A stretch of DNA of 64,000 nucleotides from Pseudomonas silvicola (GCF_026651855.1 NZ_CP093280.1:3326001-3390000); one strand, 5' to 3'; shown: positions 1-8,735, numbered from the stretch's first letter. Notes: generated from the letters alone by a model not told the origin. Numbers and translations: made by a program.

Positions 1-221
1 CTGACCTCGGTGCCCGACAGGTCGACCTTCACCGATTGCTGCGCACCGGTGAGTACCGCGCGGGCATCGTTGGGGCTCAGTTGCTCGAGTGGCTTGCCGC
101 CGCTGCTGTTCAGGGCGTCGAGGAAGGCTTGGGTGTGATGTTCGGCCTGGTTGTCGGCGGCGAAAGCGTTGCCGATGGACAGGGCCAGCAGGGAAGCGGT
201 AAGGGTGGCACGCAGGGTCAT
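1..221 (-). CDS. Exported protein, N-terminal fragment; probable secreted alpha/beta-hydrolase
   Basis: The gene begins at the ATG at 221 and runs off the left edge, so only about 73 residues are visible. A clear Sec signal peptide of about 21 residues (positive start, hydrophobic core, cleavage near AFA-AD) shows export to the periplasm or beyond. An AAGGAA ribosome site sits 7 to 8 bases upstream. The mature start (FLDALN..., then LEQLSPNDAR and VLTGAQ) resembles, from memory, secreted alpha/beta-hydrolase/esterases of Pseudomonas, but the catalytic core lies outside the window, so the enzyme class is a guess. The gene itself is well supported. Confidence 0.6.
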   Translation of the reverse strand, partial: MTLRATLTASLLALSIGNAFAADNQAEHHTQAFLDALNSSGGKPLEQLSPNDARAVLTGAQQSVKVDLSGTEV

Positions 222-377
222 GGTGATGTTCCTTCAAGGGTTCGGTCAGTGATCGGCGGCGACCCGAGGTGTGGGTGGGTGCGCGGCATGGGGGACACTG
301 TACGAAGTTGCCCTTGAGGGGACAATTAGCCGAAAAAGGAAATCATTGATTCTATTATGGGGATAATGGCCGCCGTA

Positions 378-457
378 GCAGCGGACCTGGCCGCGTCCCA
401 GCCGCCGCGCACTGCCTGATGCACCGCGTGGCGGCCGGACGCGGCCAGGTCCGCTGC
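378..457. repeat. REP-like palindrome, type A
   Basis: A perfect 20-bp inverted repeat: GCAGCGGACCTGGCCGCGTC at 378-397 and its exact reverse complement at 438-457, around a 40-base centre that is itself GC-rich. The same arm recurs at 13868-13953 and, as one arm, at 21534-21553, so this is a dispersed intergenic element. It lies 35 bases past the end of the beta-glucosidase gene and could end its transcripts or protect their 3' ends. The gap 222-492 holds nothing else that I recognise. Confidence 0.85.
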
Positions 458-492
458 GGGCCGGTGGCGAGCCACCCGGACCGGCAGGTGTA

Positions 493-3252
493 TCAGTTAC
501 CGCTGGCCGAACCCTGGGTGGTGGTCGACGTGGTGTCGTAGTCACCGCTGTCGCTGGTATCAGCGTCGTCACTATCGGTCTGGTCGTACAGGCCGCCGGT
601 GTTGATCGCTGGCAAGGTCACCTGGGTGGCCTTCAGCGCTGCGCGTGGCAACGGGTTGCTGGTGGTGGTCGACAGTTCCTGGCGGAACGGGTTGACCAGT
701 TTGGCGTGCAGCTTGATGTCCTGCGACGAAGCACCCAGCGACAGGTCGAAGGTGTCAGCGTCGACCACCCACTGCTTGCTCTTCTCGTCGTAGTAGGCCA
801 GCGAGCGGTCGTTGAGCTCGATGGTCACGCGCTTGCTTTCACCCGGCTTCAGGAACACCTTCTTGTAGCCTTTCAGCTCTTTGAGGGCGCGCTCGACTTT
901 CGGGTGCTGCTGGCCCACGTACAGCTCGGCCACTTCGGCGCCGGCACGCTTGCCGGTGTTGGTCAGGTCGAACGACACCTTGATCGGCACGTTGCCCACC
1001 GCGGTCCCCGGGGTGACCTTGATGTTGCTGTAGCCGAAGGTGGTGTACGACAGGCCGTAACCGAACGGGTACAGCGGCTTGGTGTGCTTCTTCTCGTAGC
1101 CGCGGTAGCCCAGGAACAGGTCGTCCTTGTAGCTGGTTTCGGTCAGCGCGCCGCTGTTGTCGTAGTTCGGGAAGTCAGCGTACAGCGGGTTGTCTTCGAT
1201 GTTGCGCTCGATGCTGATCGGCAGCTTGCCCGACGGGTTGACCTTGCCGAACAGAATCTCGCCCACTGCCTGGCCGCCGTTCTGGCCGGGGAAGAAGGCA
1301 TGCAGCGCGGCCGGCACGTTGTCGATCCAATCGCTCATCTTCAGGCCGGTGCCGCCGTGCATGGCCACCACGGTGTTGCGGTTGACCTTGGCGATGCTGT
1401 TGATCAGCTCGTTCTGGTATTCAGGCAGATCGAAGCCGTGGTCGAAACCTTCACCTTCGTATTCGTTGCTGTTGCCCACGGCGACCACGACCGCGTCGTA
1501 CTTGGACAGGTCTTGTGGCGCGGCCAGGGACGCCCAGCTCATCTGCACGCCGACCATGCCGCCCATGGTGGAGAGGTAGCCGTCGCGGCGCGAGTATTCC
1601 AGCTTGATGTCGTAGGCCTTGCCGGCTTCCAGCTTGATCTTGCCCGACACGGGGATGGTCGGCGGGATGCTGTTGGTGGGCAGGTGCTCACCGTCGCCGT
1701 TGTTGATGATTTCCTGGCCGTTGACCCACAGGCGCACGGCGCCGTCGGCACGCACTTTGAAGACCTGGTCGCCGCTGGTGGTCGGAGTGACCTGGCCGGT
1801 CCAGCGTACCGAGGTGTTGGAGGTGTCGCCATTGGTGGGCAGGTTGGTGTCGCTGGACCAGTCCATGTTCACGTGGGTGTCGGTGCGGGTAGCGGCCGGG
1901 TCGCCGGACCACGTGGCGTTGGTGAAGAACTCCGCGGTCAGGCCGGCCACGCTCTTGCCGGTGCTGCTGTCGGTGTGGCTCCAGGTGGACACTGTCGGGT
2001 CCAGGGACAGGCCGTCGATGAAGTCGACCTTGGCGTTCGGCGCAGTCTGGGCGATGCCCGACAGCTCGCTGATGTACTGGGTGGCCTCGACGTTGGCACT
2101 GCCAAAGCCGGTAGGCGGCGCGTACTTGGCCAGGTCGCCGACCACGGCGATTTTCTTGACTTTCTTGGCGTCCAGCGGCAGCACGTCGCCTTTGTTCTTG
2201 AGCAGCACGATGCCTTCACGGGCCACGTTCAGTGCAGTCTTGTTGCTGGTAGCGCTGTTCATGTTGTGGACGGTGGACGGGGTCTTGCTGTCGAACTTGA
2301 ACAGGTAGATCTGGCGCAGGATGCGGCGCACCTTGTCGTCGATGGTGGCGGCGCTGAGCTGGCCGTTCTCCACGTACGGGGTCAGGGCGGTGGCGTTCAT
2401 CTGGTAGCCCATCATGTCCAGGTCGGTGCCGGCGTTGGCCGCGGTGATCCCGGTGATGATGGCGTTGTAGTCACTCTGCACGAAGCCCTTGTAGCCCCAT
2501 TCCTTTTTCAGGATTTCGCCGATCATGTGCTTGCTTTCGCAGGCGTAGTCGCCGTTCACCTTCTGGAACGAGCACATCATCATGGCCACGTTACCGTTCT
2601 TCGAAGCCGATTCGAAGGTGGGCAGGGTCATCTCGCGCAGCACGCGCTCGGGGATGGTTTCGTTGAGGGTGAAACGGTTGGTTTCCTGGTCGTTGGCGGC
2701 GAAGTGCTTGGCTTCAGCCCACACGCCGCGGGCCTGGATGCCGTTGATCACCGCAGGGCCCAGGCTAGCGCCCAGGAACGGATCTTCACCGGACAGGTAT
2801 TCGAACGCACGACCGCCGTAGGGGGTGCGGTACAGGTTCATGCCCGGGCCGGTGACATACTGGTAGCCACCGGTGGCGGCGTCATAGCCCAGGGCGCGGC
2901 CGAAGTCGATGGCGCGACGCGGGTTCCAGGTGGCGGCGATGTTCGGGCCGGAAGGGTAAACCACGCCTTGGTCGTTGCCGTTGCTGGTGTAGCGAATGCC
3001 GGCGCCGCCGTCGGCACCGTAGATTTGCGGGATGCCGTACTGGGTCAGCGGCTTGACGTCCCAGCCACCGGTGCCGGCCAGGTAGTTGAGCTTTTCTTCC
3101 TGGGTCATTTTCGCCAGGGTCTGCTGCGCGGCCTTGTCGGCCCGTGCTTCACGCGCCTGCTGCTGAGCAGGGTCGGCGGCGTGTACCTGTGAGATGGCCA
3201 GGGCCAGCAGAGCCAGCGCCGATTGCGCGCCCAAGGTTCTACGTTTGTTCAT
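493..3252 (-). CDS. Secreted beta-glucosidase, glycoside hydrolase family 3 with PA14 insert
   Basis: Hydrolyses terminal beta-linked sugars from oligosaccharides, outside the cytoplasm. It has 919 residues and starts with a Sec signal peptide (cleavage near VHA-AD, residue 26); GGAG lies 8 bases before the ATG. The N-terminal family 3 barrel carries the KHF motif near residue 182 and the nucleophile motif SDY with Asp261. The second domain is split by a PA14 domain (about 437-575), which in this family usually shapes substrate choice. A fibronectin-III-like domain follows (about 750-860). The last 35 or so residues are an Asp/Ser/Thr-rich tail, probably disordered. It resembles BglX-type enzymes, but the PA14 insert and length (BglX is about 765 residues) argue against that symbol. 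The type II secretion operon next door suggests a possible export route; this is inference. Confidence 0.93.
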   Translation of the reverse strand: MNKRRTLGAQSALALLALAISQVHAADPAQQQAREARADKAAQQTLAKMTQEEKLNYLAGTGGWDVKPLTQYGIPQIYGADGGAGIRYTSNGNDQGVVYPSGPNIAATWNPRRAIDFGRALGYDAATGGYQYVTGPGMNLYRTPYGGRAFEYLSGEDPFLGASLGPAVINGIQARGVWAEAKHFAANDQETNRFTLNETIPERVLREMTLPTFESASKNGNVAMMMCSFQKVNGDYACESKHMIGEILKKEWGYKGFVQSDYNAIITGITAANAGTDLDMMGYQMNATALTPYVENGQLSAATIDDKVRRILRQIYLFKFDSKTPSTVHNMNSATSNKTALNVAREGIVLLKNKGDVLPLDAKKVKKIAVVGDLAKYAPPTGFGSANVEATQYISELSGIAQTAPNAKVDFIDGLSLDPTVSTWSHTDSSTGKSVAGLTAEFFTNATWSGDPAATRTDTHVNMDWSSDTNLPTNGDTSNTSVRWTGQVTPTTSGDQVFKVRADGAVRLWVNGQEIINNGDGEHLPTNSIPPTIPVSGKIKLEAGKAYDIKLEYSRRDGYLSTMGGMVGVQMSWASLAAPQDLSKYDAVVVAVGNSNEYEGEGFDHGFDLPEYQNELINSIAKVNRNTVVAMHGGTGLKMSDWIDNVPAALHAFFPGQNGGQAVGEILFGKVNPSGKLPISIERNIEDNPLYADFPNYDNSGALTETSYKDDLFLGYRGYEKKHTKPLYPFGYGLSYTTFGYSNIKVTPGTAVGNVPIKVSFDLTNTGKRAGAEVAELYVGQQHPKVERALKELKGYKKVFLKPGESKRVTIELNDRSLAYYDEKSKQWVVDADTFDLSLGASSQDIKLHAKLVNPFRQELSTTTSNPLPRAALKATQVTLPAINTGGLYDQTDSDDADTSDSGDYDTTSTTTQGSASGN

Positions 3253-3727
3253 GTGTTACTCCAACGGCCAATGGTGTCCATATACGGCGGTGCCTGCCCG
3301 GGTGGGCTGGTGCACTTTCTCCAGACAAAACGTGGCCATCACCCTGATTGCCAAGTTGCAAAAAAGGGCGCTGTGCGGACCATGTTTTCAAACAAGTTTA
3401 ATTAACTTGTCATGTTTTCTGTCTATATAGGAGGTGCCATTATTACGCTATCGTTTGTAGCCAGAATCAGCCCTGATAGCGGCGAAATTAAGACAATTGT
3501 TGCCGTCGCTTGTCAATCGAAAGGTTTTTTTCGTCGATTTTCGTGATTTTGTGTCCGGATGTGTGAACCTTTGCAAAACCTACTGGTCGATGGGTTTAGC
3601 GATTTCGAGGGTGCTTGTCTCGGTTCGCTAGTTCTTCACGCTGGCACTGTGCGCTATTGTCGCAGTTCAACTTTCAGTGATGGCTATTTGAACTTTCTTA
3701 CTTTTCCGCTCAATGGAGTTACTTGTT
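3253..3727. promoter_or_regulatory. AT-rich divergent intergenic region with a putative operator
   Basis: This 475-base gap separates the divergent beta-glucosidase and small exported protein genes and is clearly richer in A and T than its surroundings. It contains an inverted repeat ACAAGTT-TAATT-AACTTGT (3392-3410), flanked on both sides by a direct repeat CATGTTTTC (3381-3389 and 3411-3419). Such a symmetric cluster, about 140 bases before the glucosidase start, looks like a regulator binding site. No -35/-10 pair could be assigned with confidence. Confidence 0.45.
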
Positions 3728-3946
3728 ATGAAACTGTCTTTCGTGGCGGCCTGCGCAGCCCTGAGCCTGTCGTTCGCTGGCGCCACCTTCGCTGCAGATT
3801 CCACTGACGCGTCCACCGCCTCTGGCGCTTCCGACTCCACCGTCATGACCCAGAGCCACGACACCAAGGCCACCCAGAAACACAAGAACGAGTCGAAGAA
3901 AGGCGGCCGTCCGCTGAACACCACGGCGAAGAAAACCGCCAACTGA
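3728..3946 (+). CDS. Small exported protein of unknown function
   Basis: Encodes 72 residues from the ATG at 3728, preceded by GGAG with 9 bases spacing. A start 15 bases upstream is possible but would put extra residues before the signal peptide. Residues 1-22 form a textbook Sec signal peptide (MKLSFVAAC..., cleavage near FA-AD). The 50-residue mature part begins Ser/Thr/Asp-rich and ends strongly basic (KHKNESKKGG, TAKKTAN), with no cysteine. I do not recognise the family. It lies directly before the secretion operon and may be a periplasmic or secreted partner, but it is separated from it by a hairpin, so co-transcription is doubtful. Confidence 0.7.
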   Translation: MKLSFVAACAALSLSFAGATFAADSTDASTASGASDSTVMTQSHDTKATQKHKNESKKGGRPLNTTAKKTAN

Positions 3947-3963
3947 CCCTCCGAGTTTCACCC

Positions 3964-3992
3964 GGCCGGGCATCGCCGCTGATGCCCTGGCC
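3964..3992 (+). terminator. Hairpin between the small exported protein and gspE
   Basis: GGCCGGGCATC (3964-3974) can pair with GATGCCCTGGCC (3981-3992), giving a GC-rich stem with one bulge and a six-base loop. No run of T follows, so it is at best a weak or Rho-assisted terminator, or an attenuator ahead of the secretion operon. Confidence 0.4.
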
Positions 3993-4003
3993 CCCAGATA
4001 CAG

Positions 4004-5725
4004 TTGCCCACCGTGCCCGACACTTCCCCGACCCTTCCCGCCGCCCCCGACGATGCTCAGGTGTGCCAATGGCTGATGCGCCATTCCGGCCTCAAGGCCG
4101 TCGACCTGGAGCGTGCCCGCCGCCTGGCCGCCGAAGACGACGACAGCGAGCTGCCAGCGTTGCTGACGCGGCTGGGGCTGGTCTCGGAGCTGGAACTGGC
4201 GCGGGCCTGGTCAGCCTTGCTTGCCGTGCCGCTGATGCTCGCCGAGCAGGCGCCTGGCACGCTGGAACGCGTGCCGCCGCTCACTGAACGTTTCCTGCGC
4301 CACTACCGCGTGGTGCCGGTGGCCTGGGACGAGCAGGGCGTCGAGCTGTTGGTGGCCCACCCGGGCAACCCGTACCCGTTCGAAGCCGTGGCCCACGCCT
4401 GTGCCGCGCCGGTGCGCCTGGCCATTGGCCCCGGCAACGAGATCGACAGCCTGATCGAGCGTTACTACGGTCAGGGGCGCTCGGCCATGGGCTCGCTGAT
4501 CGAGACACTGGACGAAGACAGCGGGGCGCTGGAAGACATCGAGCATCTGAAAGACCTGGCCAGCGAGGCCCCGGTCATCCGCCTGGTCAACCTGATCATG
4601 CAGCGGGCGGTGGAGCAGCGCGCATCGGACATTCATATCGAACCGTTCGAAAGCCAGCTCAAGGTGCGTTACCGCATCGACGGTGTGTTGCACGAAGCCG
4701 AGGCACCGCCGTCCAGTTCCTCGGCGGCGGTGATCAGCCGGGTAAAGATCATGGCCCGCCTGGACATCGCCGAGCGCCGCTTGCCTCAGGACGGGCGCAT
4801 CATGCTGCGCATCCAGGGCAAGGAGCTGGATCTGCGGGTGTCGACGGTGCCCACCAGCTTTGGCGAGTCCGTGGTGATGCGTTTGCTCGACCGCCAGACG
4901 GTGAGCTTCGATTTCCAGAGCCTGGGGTTCGACGGCGAGCGCCTTGAAGGCTTCCTGGATGTGCTGGAAAACCCCCACGGTATCCTGCTGGTGACCGGCC
5001 CCACCGGTTCGGGCAAGACCACCACCTTGTACACCGCGCTGTCGCGCCTCAACACGGCCGAACGCAAGATCATCACCGTGGAAGACCCGGTGGAGTATCA
5101 GCTGGAAGGCATCAACCAGATTCAGGTGAAGCCGGCCATCGGCCTGGACTTCGCCGGGGCGTTGCGCTCCATTGTGCGTCAGGACCCGGACGTGATCATG
5201 ATCGGCGAAATGCGCGACCTGGAAACCTGCCGCATTGCCATTCAATCGTCCCTGACCGGCCACCTGGTGCTCTCCACCCTGCACACCAACAGCGCCGCGG
5301 CGAGTATCACCCGCCTGCTGGACATGGGCGTGGAGAGCTACCTGATTGCCTCGACGGTGAAGGGCATTCTGGCCCAGCGCCTGGTGCGCCGCCTGGACCC
5401 GGCCACGCGCATCCCGTTCGAAGCGCCCGCCGAGCTGGTGGCCGAACATGGCCTGGACCGTTTCACCGACCAGCGCCCCATCCTGCTCTACAAGCCCGCC
5501 GTGTCGGCGACCGGCAGTGGTTACTTCGGCCGTAGCGCCATCACCGAATTGCTCGTGATGAATGAAGAGCTGCGCAGCCTGCTGATGCGCCAGGCCGATG
5601 CTGCGACGCTGGAGCAGGCCGCCCGTCGCGGCGGGTTGCGCACACTGTATGAAGAAGGCCTGCGCCAGGCAGTGGCTGGCATCACCTCGCTTGAGGAGGT
5701 GCTGCGCGTGACGCGCGGCGAATAA
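4004..5725 (+). CDS. gspE: Type II secretion ATPase GspE
   Basis: Cytoplasmic ATPase that powers pseudopilus assembly for export of folded proteins across the outer membrane. 573 residues: an N-terminal GspE/MshE-like domain (about 20-160) then the secretion ATPase (190-560) with Walker A GPTGSGKTTT at 332-341, Walker B DPDVIMIGE near 394-402 and the HTNS box at 427-430. Unlike classical members it lacks the tetracysteine zinc motif: where CPxC and CxxC are expected there are RLDPATR (463-469) and KPAVSATG (497-504). The start is uncertain: the frame opens with TTG at 4004, a GTG follows at 4013, and neither has a good ribosome site. First gene of an eleven-gene operon. Confidence 0.95.
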   Translation: MPTVPDTSPTLPAAPDDAQVCQWLMRHSGLKAVDLERARRLAAEDDDSELPALLTRLGLVSELELARAWSALLAVPLMLAEQAPGTLERVPPLTERFLRHYRVVPVAWDEQGVELLVAHPGNPYPFEAVAHACAAPVRLAIGPGNEIDSLIERYYGQGRSAMGSLIETLDEDSGALEDIEHLKDLASEAPVIRLVNLIMQRAVEQRASDIHIEPFESQLKVRYRIDGVLHEAEAPPSSSSAAVISRVKIMARLDIAERRLPQDGRIMLRIQGKELDLRVSTVPTSFGESVVMRLLDRQTVSFDFQSLGFDGERLEGFLDVLENPHGILLVTGPTGSGKTTTLYTALSRLNTAERKIITVEDPVEYQLEGINQIQVKPAIGLDFAGALRSIVRQDPDVIMIGEMRDLETCRIAIQSSLTGHLVLSTLHTNSAAASITRLLDMGVESYLIASTVKGILAQRLVRRLDPATRIPFEAPAELVAEHGLDRFTDQRPILLYKPAVSATGSGYFGRSAITELLVMNEELRSLLMRQADAATLEQAARRGGLRTLYEEGLRQAVAGITSLEEVLRVTRGE

Positions 5726-5728
5726 GCC

Positions 5729-6931
5729 ATGGCTCATTTCAGATACCGTGCGCTGGACAATGAGGGCACTGGCCAACAGGGAAGTATCGAAGCCAGCGAC
5801 CAGCAGGCCGCCGTGGCACTGTTGCAAAAGCGTGGCCTGCTGGTAGTGCAGGTTGATGCCTTGGGCGGACCTGGCCTGCGCCGGGCCCTGAACCGTGGGG
5901 CCCTCAACGGCGCCGCCCTGGTCAGTTTCACCCAGCAACTGGCGACCCTGCTGGGCGCCGGCCAACCCCTGGAGCGCTCGCTGGGCATCCTGCTCAAGCA
6001 GACCCAGGTGCCCAAGGTCCACGCCCTGATCGAACGCATCCGCGAACAGGTGAAAGCCGGCAAGCCCTTGTCCCAGGCGCTGGAAGAGGAGGGCGGGCAG
6101 TTCTCCACCCTCTACATCAGCATGGTCCGCGCCGGCGAGGCCGGCGGCGCTCTGGAAAACACCCTGCGCCAGCTCAGCGATTACCTGGAGCGCAGCCAGA
6201 CCCTGCGCGGCGAAGTGATCAACGCGCTGATCTACCCGGCGTTCCTGATCGTCGGCGTGCTGGGTTCCCTGGCCTTGCTGCTGGCTTACGTGGTGCCGCA
6301 GTTCGTGCCGATTTTCCGCGACCTGGGCGTTCCCATTCCGCTGATTACCCAGGTGATTCTGGCGCTGGGCGAGTTTCTCAGCGCCTGGGGCCTGATGGTG
6401 CTTGCCGGGCTCATCGTGGCCATCTGGGGCACGGCGATCGCCCTGCGCGACCCGACCCGGCGCCAGCGCAACGACCGGCGCCTGTTGCGCATCAAGGTCA
6501 TCGGCCCGCTGCTGCAACGCATCGAGGCCGCCCGCCTGGCGCGCACCCTCGGCACCTTGCTCAGCAACGGCGTGGCGCTGCTGCAGGCGCTGCAGATCGT
6601 GCGCCAGGTGTGCAGCAACCGCGCCGTCGTCGCCCAGGTCGAACACGCCACCGAGTGGGTCAAGGGCGGCGGCACGTTGGCCAGCGCGTTTGGCCAGCAA
6701 CCGCTGCTGCCGGAACTGGCCATTCAGATGATCGACGTCGGCGAACAGGCCGGCGAGCTGGACAGCATGCTGCTGAAAGTCGCCGAGGTGTTCGACGTGG
6801 AAGCCAAGCGCGGCATCGACCGCCTGCTCGCTGCCCTGGTGCCCAGCCTTACCGTGGTCATGGCCGTGATGGTCGCCGTGATCATGCTCGCCATCATGCT
6901 GCCGCTGATGAGCCTCACCAGTAACATTTAA
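5729..6931 (+). CDS. gspF: Type II secretion inner-membrane platform protein GspF
   Basis: 400 residues, the normal length. Two repeated T2SSF domains (about 65-190 and 270-393), each a cytoplasmic helical bundle, are joined through membrane segments near residues 165-190, 215-235 and 370-395. Family members form the inner-membrane platform contacted by GspE, GspL and the pseudopilins. The gene starts three bases after gspE stops, so the two are surely co-translated. Confidence 0.95.
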   Translation: MAHFRYRALDNEGTGQQGSIEASDQQAAVALLQKRGLLVVQVDALGGPGLRRALNRGALNGAALVSFTQQLATLLGAGQPLERSLGILLKQTQVPKVHALIERIREQVKAGKPLSQALEEEGGQFSTLYISMVRAGEAGGALENTLRQLSDYLERSQTLRGEVINALIYPAFLIVGVLGSLALLLAYVVPQFVPIFRDLGVPIPLITQVILALGEFLSAWGLMVLAGLIVAIWGTAIALRDPTRRQRNDRRLLRIKVIGPLLQRIEAARLARTLGTLLSNGVALLQALQIVRQVCSNRAVVAQVEHATEWVKGGGTLASAFGQQPLLPELAIQMIDVGEQAGELDSMLLKVAEVFDVEAKRGIDRLLAALVPSLTVVMAVMVAVIMLAIMLPLMSLTSNI

Positions 6932-6944
6932 AGGAACCAACCCC

Positions 6945-7364
6945 ATGAAAACCATGAAGTCGGCCCGTCGCCAGGGCGGTTTTACCTTGCTGGAAATGCT
7001 CGCCGTGATCGTGCTGCTGGGCATCGTCGCTACCATCGTCGTGCGCCAGGTGGGCGGCAACGTCGACAAGGGCAAGTACGGCGCCGGCAAGGCGCAACTG
7101 GCCAGCCTGAGCATGAAGGTGGAAAGCTACGCGTTGGACGTGGGTTCGCCGCCGGCCAACCTCAACCAGTTGGTGACCAAGCCGAGCAACGGCGGCAACT
7201 GGGCCGGCCCGTACGCCAAGCCATCGGACCTCAAAGACCCGTTCGGCCATGCCTTCGGCTACCGCTTCCCCGGTGAACACGGCAGCTTCGACCTGATCTT
7301 CTATGGCCAGGACGGCCAACCCGGCGGCGACGGCTACAACGCTGACCTGGGCAACTGGGAATAA
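6945..7364 (+). CDS. gspG: Major pseudopilin GspG
   Basis: 139 residues; forms the shaft of the periplasmic pseudopilus. It has a class III leader: a short basic stretch, then the prepilin peptidase site GG|FTLLEM with Glu at mature position 5, then a hydrophobic helix. The C-terminal GQPGGDGYNADLGNW stretch matches the calcium-binding loop region of GspG proteins. An AGGAA ribosome site precedes the ATG. Processing must be done by a PilD/GspO-type peptidase encoded elsewhere, since none is present in this operon. Confidence 0.96.
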   Translation: MKTMKSARRQGGFTLLEMLAVIVLLGIVATIVVRQVGGNVDKGKYGAGKAQLASLSMKVESYALDVGSPPANLNQLVTKPSNGGNWAGPYAKPSDLKDPFGHAFGYRFPGEHGSFDLIFYGQDGQPGGDGYNADLGNWE

Positions 7365-7369
7365 CGCTG

Positions 7370-7798
7370 ATGCACAGGGCCCGGGGCTTCACCCTGCTGG
7401 AAATGCTGGTGGTGATCGTGCTGATCGGCGTGGCCGCGGGGTTGGTGGGCTATGGCCTGCAGCGCGGGCTGCACAGTGCCAGTGAGCGCAAGGCCGTGGT
7501 GCAGATCGTCGAGGCCCTGCGCGCTACCCGCGTGCGCGCCATCGTCACGGGGCAGCCGGCACGCACGCGCTTCGACCTTCAGCAACATGTGTTTGAAGCC
7601 CCCGGCAAACCCGCAGCCGCATGGCCTGCGGACCTCAACCTTCAGCTGCACACCGCCGCCGACCTGGGCGCTGCCTTTGAGTTCTACCCCGACGGCGGTG
7701 CCAGCGGTGGCCACCTGTTGCTCAATGACGGCGCCCGGCGCTGGCGCATCGATGTGTCCTGGCTGACCGGTACCGTGCAATTGCAGGCAGTGCGATGA
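7370..7798 (+). CDS. gspH: Minor pseudopilin GspH
   Basis: 142 residues with a very short leader (MHRARG) before the cleavage site and the FTLLEM methylation motif, followed by one hydrophobic helix and a GspH/FimT-like beta domain. Minor pseudopilins H, I, J and K cap the pseudopilus tip and start its assembly. The assignment as H rests on order (directly after G) and overall pattern. It starts 5 bases after gspG and overlaps gspI by 4. Confidence 0.88.
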   Translation: MHRARGFTLLEMLVVIVLIGVAAGLVGYGLQRGLHSASERKAVVQIVEALRATRVRAIVTGQPARTRFDLQQHVFEAPGKPAAAWPADLNLQLHTAADLGAAFEFYPDGGASGGHLLLNDGARRWRIDVSWLTGTVQLQAVR

Positions 7799-8160
7799 AG
7801 TTGCAGCAGGGCTTCACGCTGCTGGAAATGCTCGCGGCGCTGACGGTACTTGCGCTGTGCAGCGCCGTGTTGCTGGTGGCCTTCGGGCAAGCAGCACGGT
7901 CGCTCAAGCAGGTGCAGGCCAGTGACCGTCTGAGTGCCGCGGCACGCTCGATTCTCGACGAGGAAGCTGATGGACCATTGCAGCCCGGCAGCCGCGACGG
8001 CACCTGGGCGGGTGGCATCCGCTGGCACCTGGATATTCGCGGGTTGCCGGTGGCGGCGAACCGCTTGCGCCTGTTTCAGCTCGACGTGCGGGTGCGCGAA
8101 GGCCAGCGCCAAGCGCGCTTCGGTACCCTCAAGGTGCTCGGCCCGGAGGCGGCGCAATGA
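7795..8160 (+). CDS. gspI: Minor pseudopilin GspI
   Basis: 121 residues, typical of GspI. The leader MKLQQG is followed by FTLLEMLAAL with the conserved Glu5 and the hydrophobic N-terminal helix; the short C-terminal domain contains the GTWAGG and WHLDI strands typical of the family. The ATG overlaps the gspH stop (ATGA) and the stop overlaps the gspJ start, showing translational coupling. Member of the pseudopilus tip complex. Confidence 0.9.
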   Translation: MKLQQGFTLLEMLAALTVLALCSAVLLVAFGQAARSLKQVQASDRLSAAARSILDEEADGPLQPGSRDGTWAGGIRWHLDIRGLPVAANRLRLFQLDVRVREGQRQARFGTLKVLGPEAAQ

Positions 8161-8735
8161 AAGCGCGGCAACGGGGTTTCACCTTGCTGGAAATACTGCT
8201 GGTATTGAGCCTGCTGGGGGTGCTGCTGGCGCTGGTGGCCGGGGCGATCCTGGGCGCCAACCGCGCCGTGGCCAAGGCGGAACATTACACCGAGCGCCTG
8301 GACGAGGTGCGTGCGGCCCAGGCCTTCCTGCGCCGCGCGGTTGGCCAGGCCTTGCCCCTGGACGATGGCCAGCAGCGGGTGTTCGTCGGTAGCGAGCAAG
8401 CCATGGCGTTCATGGCGCCCCTGTCAGCGAACCTGGGTGGGGGCATTTATTGGCACACCCTGAGCCTGCACGGCCAACGCCTGGAAGTGGCCATTACCCA
8501 GGGCGGTCAAGCCTGGGGCGAGCCCCAGGTGTTGCTGCACCAGGTGCGCGGGCTGCACTTGAGTTACCGCGGCTATTCACCCAAGGGGCAGTTGAGCGAC
8601 TGGCTGGCCACCTGGCCGTGGCCAGGGCGCTTGCCCCGCGCCGTGCGTATCGATGCGCAACTGGGCGGCCCGGTGCCGTGGACCGTCGAAAGCGTGACCC
8701 TGCGCCTGGACCTGTCGACGGTGGCCGGGCAATGA
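8157..8735 (+). CDS. gspJ: Minor pseudopilin GspJ
   Basis: 192 residues, a normal GspJ length. The prepilin site RG|FTLLEI carries Glu5, followed by a long hydrophobic helix and a beta-rich C-terminal domain with a conserved pattern around VLLHQVRGLHLSY. Its start overlaps gspI and its stop overlaps gspK. Acts with H, I and K at the pseudopilus tip in the periplasm. Confidence 0.92.
   Translation: MKARQRGFTLLEILLVLSLLGVLLALVAGAILGANRAVAKAEHYTERLDEVRAAQAFLRRAVGQALPLDDGQQRVFVGSEQAMAFMAPLSANLGGGIYWHTLSLHGQRLEVAITQGGQAWGEPQVLLHQVRGLHLSYRGYSPKGQLSDWLATWPWPGRLPRAVRIDAQLGGPVPWTVESVTLRLDLSTVAGQ

Noticed and set aside
706-3192. Very long open frame (828 codons) opposite the beta-glucosidase gene
   Set aside because: It lies entirely antisense to a well-supported gene; such shadow frames are common in GC-rich DNA, and its product (strings of HV, GQ and DL) matches no family.
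4211-7114. 967-codon antisense frame across gspE and gspF
   Set aside because: Antisense to two conserved genes, no ribosome site, composition of a codon shadow.
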